Positions 56,429 to 64,000 of a stretch of 64,000 bases of DNA are shown one piece after another. Positions within the stretch are counted from its first letter, which is position 1. Every line of letters starts with the position of its first letter. The position numbers and the translations under genes were made by a program. This stretch comes from Ilex aquifolium (Eukaryota; Streptophyta; Magnoliopsida; Aquifoliales; Aquifoliaceae), in assembly GCA_951799425.1 (NCBI GenBank), contig OX637392.1, forward strand, positions 39,756,593 to 39,820,592. Direction: 5' to 3'. The notes under the pieces are model-generated. The model worked only from the letters and a program-made list of their open reading frames with translations. It made no database searches and was not told the origin of the DNA.

Positions 56429-56437
56429 TTTTTAAAT
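56428..56437. repeat. Single target-site copy shared by MULE-3 and MULE-4
   Basis: TTTTTTAAAT serves as right flank of MULE-3 and left flank of MULE-4; the right flank of MULE-4 is TTTTTAAAT at 62215-62223. Confidence 0.85.
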
Positions 56438-57158
56438 GGGAAATTTGGAGGCCGGTCCCCCTATATGGACTTGTTTAGACTTAAGTCCGTCAAGGAAACT
56501 TATTTGTTATGAAGTCCATTTTTTGTCAATTTTACCATACTATCCATTCCCTTTATAAGTGAAATAAAACTAAAAATTAAAAACTCCTAAATCTTAGGAG
56601 TTTGACTAACATTAAAATCTTTTCTCTCTCATATCTATCTATCTATATAATAAAGTAGAGCGAAGTTTGAATCCAAAAGACAAAGAGAGGTCCAGATCGT
56701 TTTGAAACAAAACATAAACAAATCCAACAGACAACGTAATCCCAACATAAAAGACAGTTCAGATCATCTCAAAAATTTTGATCTGATGGTCTACGGTTAG
56801 TCCTAATTTTTTTTTTCCCGCCTAAGGACATTTCTTTGACTCACGGTTCTCTATCTCTCTTCCATTTTTAATCTCTATCCTCACCCGACACCTCTCTCTC
56901 TCTTCCTCATCTCTCATCTAATTCTTCATCCTTATCTCACCCAACAACCCAACAACTCTCTCTCTCTCTTTTCCTTTTCCTTTTCCTTATCCAGCAACTT
57001 CCTCACCCGGCACCCTCTCTCTCTTCCTTATCTCTCATTTAAGTCTCCATCCTTATCTCACCCAACAACTCTTTCTCTTTCCCTCTTCCTTATCTCTCTC
57101 TCTCTCTATCTCTCTCAATGCAATCTGTCTTCTACCTCTCGCCTCTCGCTTCTCTGCC

Positions 57159-57194
57159 ATGGCTCAACCCACCACCGATCAGCAAGCATCCCAG
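57159..57194 (+). pseudogene. Captured first exon of an unidentified gene
   Basis: ATG starts MAQPTTDQQASQ, ending CAG before GTACTT, a good splice donor. The upstream C/T-rich stretch looks like a 5' leader. The following intron holds CA microsatellites. An exon-like piece with matching phase lies at 58064-58141 (after TTTGTTTGTGCAG, before GTAATTT), reading PPCSMILSKERMTDKHLSDA and then a stop. I do not recognise the gene. Confidence 0.4.
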
Positions 57195-57269
57195 GTACTT
57201 CCCCCTCCTTCGTTGTCTCTCTCTGTCTTCATCTCTCTCCAATTGCACTTTCTCTGTCTCACATCTCTT

Positions 57270-57395
57270 TCACACACACACACACAAAGGCAATCGAACA
57301 CACACACCCATCGCACATCACATACACACACACACACAAAAACAAACAAACCAGCAGATCACATACACACACACACAAACAAACAAACTAGCAGA

Positions 57396-57440
<45 letters not shown>
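57270..57440. repeat. CA microsatellite in Helitron
   Basis: Runs of ACACAC with short interruptions; the longest, near 57399-57436, is almost pure. A second CA-rich block lies at 57790-57890. Confidence 0.9.
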
Positions 57441-57441
<1 letters not shown>

Positions 57442-58314
57442 ATTCACATAGCGAACACACATTTTTCTAATGTTTTCTATTTTTTTTAAAATTAGGTATT
57501 AGTTTGGGTGTTTTGTAGGAAATCGAATGCTATATTTTCAAAATTGGGTTGTTACGTTTTGTAAGAAATCGAATGCTAGGGTTTTTGAAATTGGTGTATA
57601 ATAGTTTGAATGTATATATTGGTGATAGATATTTTAATTGGATAAAGGTTAGATTGTTGTTCCATCATGAAATTACTTGATTTTAGAGACCCATGGAGAA
57701 TAACCCAGAATTTTTATAGAATGCAAAATTGGCTGCCGAAAGTTTTATCACTTGCACATTTCTCTCTGTCTCACCCCTGTTTCTTCATCTCACACACACA
57801 GCAACACACAAACACACGCTCTCACACACACACAAAAACAGAGCAAACACACACACCCCACAGCAGCACACACACAAACACACAGTCAACCCAGTTGGAT
57901 GTTTAATTTGGGACACACAATAATGGGTGTTAATTTGGGTTTTTGAATCTTAGGGTTTTCAAATTGGGTGTTGAATTTGGGTGTTAAATAGGGTTTGTGA
58001 AATTTTAAATTGGGTTTTTTTTTATGAAATATGTCCCTTTTTTTTTCTCTTTTGTTTGTGCAGCCACCATGTTCTATGATTTTGTCAAAAGAGCGTATGA
58101 CTGATAAACACCTCAGCGATGCCACATAATGCTCCTGGAAGGTAATTTCCCTTTCGTTCTACTGTTGATATTTCAGTTATGTATTTTATATACCTTTTGT
58201 CATTCATAAAGAAAGGCTTTTGATAGATATGGGCATTAGTTAATGACATTTTCATTTTTGTTTTAACTAATAATGTCCTACTCCTTTAATCTATGTATAA
58301 AGGTAGTTGTGCAG

Positions 58315-58402
58315 AATTTCAAAGCTACAACCGAGCAAGGCTTTTGATATTTATGGCCATTGGTTTTCGACATCTCATAGATCCAAGGAAGATAAGTTGG
58401 AG
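58315..58402 (+). pseudogene. Exon-like piece of unknown origin in Helitron
   Basis: After GTTGTGCAG a stretch reads AFDIYGHWFSTSHRSKEDKL in one frame and ends before GTACATG. The piece has exon-like borders but no product I recognise. Confidence 0.3.
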
Positions 58403-59820
58403 GTACATGTTACATGAATTGTCTTTTATCTGCACTTCACTACCCTGAATTCTGTGTTATAATCAAATGCATTGAAGAAATATTATGAGATCCTTGCAAA
58501 TAAGGCAATGTGAACTAAATAGGACGTAATGAAATACATTGATGTGGCATGTGCTGGCTATTCATTCGGGTTCTTTAATTTCAACTTTACATTACTCTGA
58601 TGAAATAAGGACTACTAACCATATCTACTCACTTCCTTCTTTGTATCTGTCATTGTGTTTGCATGCAGTCTATTATGCAGTGTAAGAAGATTACGGTCTA
58701 TTATGCTTTTTGTCTCTCTCAATTGTGGCCCATATTTCATTAAGAGTTGCTATTTTGAATGAATATCATTGTCAATTTGTCTATTTTTGCAAAGTTAGTA
58801 GCCAGTTATTTATTATTTTTTCACAAAGTAGGAGGTGATGATAAAGCGCATATATATTGCTAACATGAGAAAGTAGTTAGATGTCAATAGAAAAGAATTT
58901 TGTCTAGCCTATCACTTTTTCAAGTATACATGTGGTCCAAAAGCTTTGGTTAAATGTTCAGAAGAAATAGTTTTTTGGCTTTAGATACATAAAACAGGCC
59001 CATTGCCCATTTTTGTTTAATCTATACATATGTTTGTCGTTTCAATTTCATTGTTTGGAGGTAAAGCAAAACATCAGAGCTTCAAAAATTGCATGATAGT
59101 TTATATACTTTTTAACTTAAGTGATACACACTTATTCATTATTGGGCCTTGATTTAGCATAGGCAGCACAAAAGGATTGGATTGTTGTAATTCAAATTGA
59201 GTAATGATCATAATTATTTTATTTTATTTTTTTTGCTGTGAATGTTGATCTTTTGATCCTATAAATTATGATTTTATTTGATCATTAAAATATTTTGTTT
59301 GTATGCACCTTATAGGTATGTCTATGCTTGGATTATTGGATCAGTCGATGATGAGGGTCTAAGACAAATGGAGGTTTGGGTATACAGATCCAAGAGTTGC
59401 TGAGAATTGCATATGAAATTAAAGTCTCCATTTTACTTTTTGTTTTGGCAATTTAGCACGTTAGGGTGTACTTTAATCTTTTTGTTGTGCTTTATATGCT
59501 GTTATTATGTTGATCTATTATAAATTTTGGATAAAATTAAAAGTGAGAGAGATGTCGATCTTTGTAGAATTTCAGTGAACTTGGTTTTTCCATTGGTGTT
59601 CAAATGAGTCAGTTTTCATGTTTTGGACCTGATGGATAATGGAAGGGCCTCATTTTTGTCTAAATTTGTTTTGCAATTCCTCTGTTTTTTCCTTTTTCTT
59701 TGTTTCGGTTAGTGATGGTTTGGGCCTTGCTTTGTATTTTTGGTCAAACTAATGCCATGCATTTGTTTTGTGTCTACGTATTTCTTTTGTGCCTTACAAG
59801 TTTATGTTGGTGGTCTACAG
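58403..59820. other. Intron-like and non-coding sequence in Helitron
   Basis: T-rich sequence without a convincing frame; probably introns of captured genes. Confidence 0.5.
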
Positions 59821-59907
59821 ATATTAGACATAACAATTGAGAATCCAGACAAGTTCAGAGTTGTGGCACTTGCGGTATGTTCAAATGTCTTTCTTCTTAC
59901 TAACCAG
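59821..59907 (+). pseudogene. DXR: DXR exon (1-deoxy-D-xylulose 5-phosphate reductoisomerase), captured fragment
   Basis: A clean 29-codon exon between CTACAG and GTGATC contains [12 protein letters not shown], a highly conserved stretch of DXR just after the NADPH-binding GSTGSIGTQ motif. The exon length equals the known plant exon from TLDIV to LADQ. DXR makes MEP in the plastid isoprenoid pathway. Changes such as LDIT and VCSN for LDIV and AAGSN show that it is no longer under constraint. The catalytic and NADPH-binding parts are absent. It lies in the Helitron, so it is a captured copy and not the host gene. Confidence 0.85.
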
Positions 59908-60322
59908 GTGATCATTCAGTAAAATTTTCAATGTTGTGTACGATCAGAAAAGCCAAATAATGTTTCAACTACCTGGTTAATTGACAAAACCTTAAACTGA
60001 ATCTTGAAAGTGCTATCATACTTACAATGTGTTGTTTATGTCCCTTCATGCGACGTTTGATAAATATTTATACTGAAATTAATTGATGTTGATTTAGTTA
60101 ATTTGTACATTATGTGAACATCTTAAAGACCTGTACTACCAATGGAATAATATATTAAAGAAACCATCTTTCATATTCCAAGAGTGGGATTATTGTTTCT
60201 AACCATCTTTCCATGATCAGAATGATTAGCATGAGTAGTTCTATTCACATTATGTCTCCAAAGCAAATACTCATGAATTTGATCTATTTTGGAAGCTTAT
60301 CATCAACATGTTTATCATGTAG

Positions 60323-60420
60323 GTCAATACATTCAAACCTCAGTTGTTGTTAGAAATGAGTCATTAGTTGATGAATTCAAGATGCTTTGGCCGCCGATGC
60401 TGAGCACAAACTTTAAATTA
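60323..60420 (+). pseudogene. DXR: Next DXR exon, captured fragment with frameshifts
   Basis: After CATGTAG the exon reads VNTFKPQL, then after a small deletion VRNESLVDEF, then after another one-base loss DALAADAEHKL and a stop. This matches the DXR segment that follows LADQ. The intron between the two exons is 415 bp. At least two small indels and one stop make it non-functional. Later exons were not found. Confidence 0.8.
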
Positions 60421-61254
60421 TTCAAAGAAGTTAACTACCACCTACTTTTCAATACCATTTTGTTTCTCTCATCGAAATGGATCTCATTTTTGGTGGCCAT
60501 TCCTAAAAAATCTCATTTCAAGTTACCCGATAGGATGTTGTCACTGTAGTAACATGAATAGTTGGTTGTGCAAGGTTGATGGTAAATTTGTAGTCTTTTA
60601 TGTGAATGTTTCTGAAAATACTATTTTTTATGTCCATTTCAGCTATTACATCTCAGGTGTATCCATCCAGAAATATATTATGCAATATATTGTACTTAGG
60701 CATGATTATTCACGATAAGTTTTTGATTAACAATTGCCTTTTCGACAATAGGAAGAATATGTTTTTGTTCATCCATCTTACAGTATTTTGACATACATAT
60801 CTCTGTTTTTTTTTTTTTTTTTCTAATAGTTTAGTTTCATCCAATATTAAACTTATATGAATTGCAATGTATTTTTTATAAGTATATGGCATTGCTGGCA
60901 GAAAACAAAAGATTATCACAAGTCACGGGCCTCTACCAACCATAACTAATTGAGAGCTAAAACTAATTGAACTTTGTTTCATTATTGTAGTTTAGCAGTT
61001 CAGGTTGGTGATATATAGTTTTGCTGAATTAAATTTTTTAGATTTTAAGCTAACATAAGTGTTTTGATAAAGCAAGAATTGTAATGTAATGTGACGAGAT
61101 TATTAATTTTGAGGTGTGTGATTTTTAATTACATAAGTTATGTACATAGTTTGATATTGTTCAAATGTTATATTTTAGAAGGAAATTTTTTCAAAATTAA
61201 AAAATAAAATAAAATTGTTGGCTCATATTAGTTAGCGGAGTTTTGTGTTACGTA
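60421..61254. other. Non-coding 3' part of Helitron
   Basis: AT-rich with a T run near 60808; nothing recognisable. Confidence 0.5.
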
Positions 61255-61387
61255 GTGCCTTTAGGCACGGGTAATTGCTATATTCATATACATGTTAAGA
61301 GTTTGACTAACATTAAAATTTTCCCTCTCTCTTATCTATCTATATCCATATATAGGTTAGATGTATATATATATATAATAACATTAA

Positions 61388-61868
61388 AAATAAAAAATTG
61401 TAACATTTAAATACAAAAAAAAAGTTATCATTTGGATACAAAAATTAATACATTTAAATACAAAAAAATAGTAACATTTAAACATAAAAAAAAATTGAAA
61501 CATTTAATATTAATATTTTTAAAAAATAACAACAGTAAAATGTTGAACAAAAATATTAGCATGTTCAACAAAAATAGTAACACGCTTAACAAAAACTGTA
61601 ACATACTTGACAATAATTATTTCTCTCAAATTCAAATGCAAAAAATAGTACCATTCAAACACAAAAAATAATAATATTCAAAAAAAAAAATTGTAACATT
61701 GAATATTAATATTTAATAAAATAATAGTAGTAACATACTCAACAAAAACAGTAACATGCTCAACATAATAGTAACATGAACAGTAACATACTCAACAAAA
61801 GCGTAACATGAACAGTAACATAATAAAAAAAAATAGTAACATGAATTTGAATATATATATATATATAT

Positions 61869-61912
<44 letters not shown>
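61388..61912. repeat. TAACAT-rich array and TA/GA microsatellite in MULE-4
   Basis: Short units such as ACAGTAACATGCTCAACA and AAATACAAAAAA recur, then a TA run (61849-61868) and a long pure GA run (61871-61912). This order parallels MULE-2. Confidence 0.8.
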
Positions 61913-61915
<3 letters not shown>

Positions 61916-62223
61916 TGAATTTGAATTTTAAATTTATGATAGAGATTATATATATATATAGAGAAAGAGGAGAGAGAGATATGATGGAGATTTTATTGGT
62001 ATATTTTAATTGACCTTGAATTAAGGGATAACAATTTCTAAAATAGGAAATTAATTTAACTTCCTTTCAAGGAAGGGTATTTTTGAGATAAAAAAAAAAA
62101 GTGGACTTAAGTCATTACATATAATTTTAAACATGGACTTAGCCCCTTATAAGTTTCCTTACAGGATTTATCTCCAAACAAGTACATCTAGGGGGACTCA
62201 CTTTCAATTTTCACTTTTTAAAT

Positions 62224-63186
62224 TGAGTAGGTTGGGCCCATTATTAAGCCCTTAAAATCAAAGGCTCCTAAGTTCAAAATTCTTAAAAAAAAAAAAAAGA
62301 GAAAAAACTTAACCATCATAATTTTCAAACCCCCCCCCCCCCCCCCCTCTCTCTCACACGCAAGCATTGTCTTTCTCTCTCACAATCCAAATATAAAAAC
62401 AGTTGAAATAAGACAAGAATAAAACGATTAATGGAATCTAAAAAAGAATCTCTTAATAAATTTGTAACTAGTAACAAAAAATTTAGGAATTTTTTTTTTA
62501 AATGAACTTAAAAGAATTAGAAGATTATGAAACTATACAAGAAGATAACAATAAAAATATTCACTATCATAATCAAACATATAATATGACAATCATGACG
62601 TAAATAAAAAAAAAGAAAAATGTTTGAAGAACATAAAAATAGTTATCCTATGTGTCATAAAAAAGATTAAGTGAATTAACAATCCTATGAATTAAAAAAT
62701 ATATGGTAGCAACACATAAATATAAAAACTTAATTATTACTTTTAGATCTCAAAAAGTGAGAAGAATAAATTATATATAATTTTTATTAATATTAAAAAT
62801 AAAAGGGCCTCATTATAGTTGGCGCTTTAACCTCAAAATGTGTCAAGTCGAACCCCTCCTGTCCAAAGTCTAGGTTGGGACATGGATACATGCAGGTTAC
62901 TTGTTTAAAAGAAGATAAGGACAAAGGTGATGGGAAATCTTTTTGAGTTTAAGTTTATCATGAGCAACCGGAGGGCCGGCCCCTTGTTAGGGAATGGGTA
63001 TGGCTTTCTCTCATGCACGAAAAGATTTGTAGAATTTCGGATGCTAATTTACCAAGTAATTTTGCAGCAACGAAAAGTGGTTGAGTGGCAACTGCAGCTT
63101 GTTTGCACCCCTTTATCGATGCAAGCAATCTTGTTTGCCAACGCAAAGAGTATTTGCATCACAAACAGACTATTTTGCAAACGAGC
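62224..63186. other. AT-rich sequence right of MULE-4
   Basis: No gene seen. It includes a run of 18 C at 62330-62347 followed by CT repeats. A frame at 62927-63217 has no recognisable product and runs into the hairpin element. Confidence 0.5.
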
Positions 63187-63333
63187 AATGCTAGAGGGAC
63201 CTTATTTAGGGACCTAATGATGTGACTTCAATGCAACCATTGGATTAGTTGTGAGTTCCAATGTTAGATGGAGCCCACAACCAATCCAATGGTTGTACAT
63301 CATTAGGTCCCTAAATAAGGTCCAAATAGCATT
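63187..63333. mobile_element. MITE-like inverted repeat (147 bp)
   Basis: The two arms pair over almost their whole length: AATGCTAGAGGGACCTTATT and TAGGGACCTAATGATG on the left, their inverse up to CAAATAGCATT on the right, with ACCATTGGATTAGTTGTG towards the centre. The loop is short. Such a hairpin is typical of a small non-autonomous DNA transposon; no clear target duplication is seen. Confidence 0.7.
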
Positions 63334-64000
63334 TCCCTTTGCAAACTGTTTTTTCTTGGAGTGCTGGAACAATCGTGTTGTGCCCCAATTTTCAAAAGAT
63401 TCGTGAACTGCATTAGAAATCTTAAATATGCAAGGTGAATGTTATGTGGGATCCAGTAATTAATAAGTTAATTCAGATTAATCAAGGAAATTGAATATAA
63501 GAAATATACCTTCATAATCAGAGACAAAAAAAAAAAAGGAAGAAAAAGAACAAGAAGGGTAGTAGAATGAATAAAATACAGAAAATTGGATATACAGCTT
63601 CTTGCAAGTTTTGACAATTAAACACAGGATAACCAATCGTGCACATTAACGGCTTAACAAGAAGTATCTATCTATGTTAAACATTGAGAAAATTTCCCTA
63701 TATGTGAAGATATTTCCATTATCTGCCATGACAATTGACTTATCAGGAATCCTTGTTTCAACTTTATACAGCTGAATAATATTCTACCAATAAAATTCAA
63801 CTGGACATCACTAATCAAGATTTTATGTACTATGGAGAATTTCATTGTAACGTACGTCAGTACTTACGTGCATTACTTGCACCACTCGTCACGTAACCAT
63901 TCTTTAAAATTGATGTTGTCGTATTTTTACCAAGAAGTTATGAGCAATGTTTTACAGATTTAAAAAACTGACTTGATGATGTGATTGTTATATTTGTCAT
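63334..64000. other. Right end of window
   Basis: AT-rich, with no frame, repeat or RNA gene that I can support. Confidence 0.5.

Larger units (their letters stand above)
56642..61280 (+). mobile_element. Non-autonomous Helitron with captured gene fragments
   Basis: The 5' end TCTATATAATAAAGTAGAG follows an A. The 3' end has the hairpin GTGCC-TTTA-GGCAC (61255-61268) followed by GGGTAATTGCTA and T, close to the usual eudicot Helitron terminus; the final CTRR is worn to CTAT. No Rep/helicase is present. Inside are two exons of DXR and other exon-like pieces with splice signals. Confidence 0.75.
56438..62214. mobile_element. MULE-4: Mutator-like element carrying a Helitron
   Basis: The ends are long imperfect inverted repeats aligned without gaps: left GGGAAATTTGGAGGCCGGTC then CCCCTATATGGACTTGTTT and AAGGAAACTTAT; right in reverse complement GTGAAAATTGAAAGTGAGTC, CCCCTAGATGTACTTGTTT and AAGGAAACTTAT. 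A 9-bp duplication TTTTTAAAT flanks it. Without the Helitron it is about 1.1 kb and resembles MULE-2 in layout (repeat of TAACAT-type units, TA run, GA run). It has no transposase. Confidence 0.85.

Noticed and set aside
57118-57489. A 123-codon frame over the CA repeat in the Helitron
   Set aside because: Most of it is His-Thr repeat coded by the microsatellite. The exon-like part is the short piece at 57159-57194.
59740-60549. An active host DXR gene
   Set aside because: Only two exons are present, with frameshifts and a stop, and they are enclosed in a transposon.
56438-62214. MULE-4 read as a Pack-MULE that captured DXR itself
   Set aside because: The DXR exons lie between Helitron-type ends inside the MULE, so the Helitron is the simpler carrier. 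The call would change if the Helitron ends proved false.
62927-63217. A 96-codon frame near the right edge
   Set aside because: No recognisable product, and its last part lies in the MITE-like hairpin.

Overview
This is plant nuclear DNA, most likely from a eudicot. No intact host gene is visible. The window is a repeat-rich, probably heterochromatic block of nested transposons: Ty3/gypsy chromoviruses, an Athila-like gypsy element, Tat/Ogre and copia-like fragments, Mutator-like elements (MULEs), a Helitron and a MITE-like hairpin. Plant signatures are primer sites for tRNA-iMet and tRNA-Asp, chromodomain-tailed gypsy polyproteins, an Athila-type second ORF, and a fragment of the plastid-pathway gene DXR. 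The species cannot be told from the sequence.

Left third (1-15106): the 3' half of a chromovirus (family A copy 1) lies on the + strand and sits inside another LTR (B1, ending 6858). A copia-like LTR end with primer site follows, then an inverted gypsy LTR fragment, a Tat/Ogre gag remnant on the - strand, and a non-coding long-LTR element (C, 9533-15106) with primer site, polypurine tract and a 2.17-kb 3' LTR.

Right two thirds (16255-62214): four MULEs lie head to tail, each bordered by a 9-10 bp A/T duplication. Older insertions are buried in them. MULE-1 (16255-35533) contains element D (16328-34422, - strand, TSD AGTAT). D is a gypsy derivative that kept gag and the integrase tail but lost reverse transcriptase. 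D in turn carries an Athila-like element (21821-32656, TSD GGAAG) in its 5' LTR. MULE-2 (35594-37026) is small and non-coding. MULE-3 (37037-56428) carries a decayed MuDR-type transposase and a second, divergently oriented gene. That gene was broken by a solo LTR (41273-43386, TSD CCATG) and by an intact, very young 10-kb chromovirus (family A copy 2, 44006-54021, TSD TGTAG). MULE-4 (56438-62214) contains a Helitron (about 56642-61280) that captured two neighbouring exons of DXR.

Insertion order, from nesting and duplications: MULEs first; then D into MULE-1 and Athila into D; separately the solo LTR and family A copy 2 into MULE-3 and the Helitron into MULE-4. The two LTRs of family A copy 2, D and Athila have equal lengths within each element and differ by roughly 3, 5 and 7 bases by eye, so all three inserted recently. 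Only family A copy 2 encodes every retrotransposition function. D and Athila lack reverse transcriptase and integrase core, so they must have been moved by proteins made elsewhere. Several of the LTR families carry clusters of short self-complementary motifs whose sequence differs from family to family; this is the most unusual pattern in the window.
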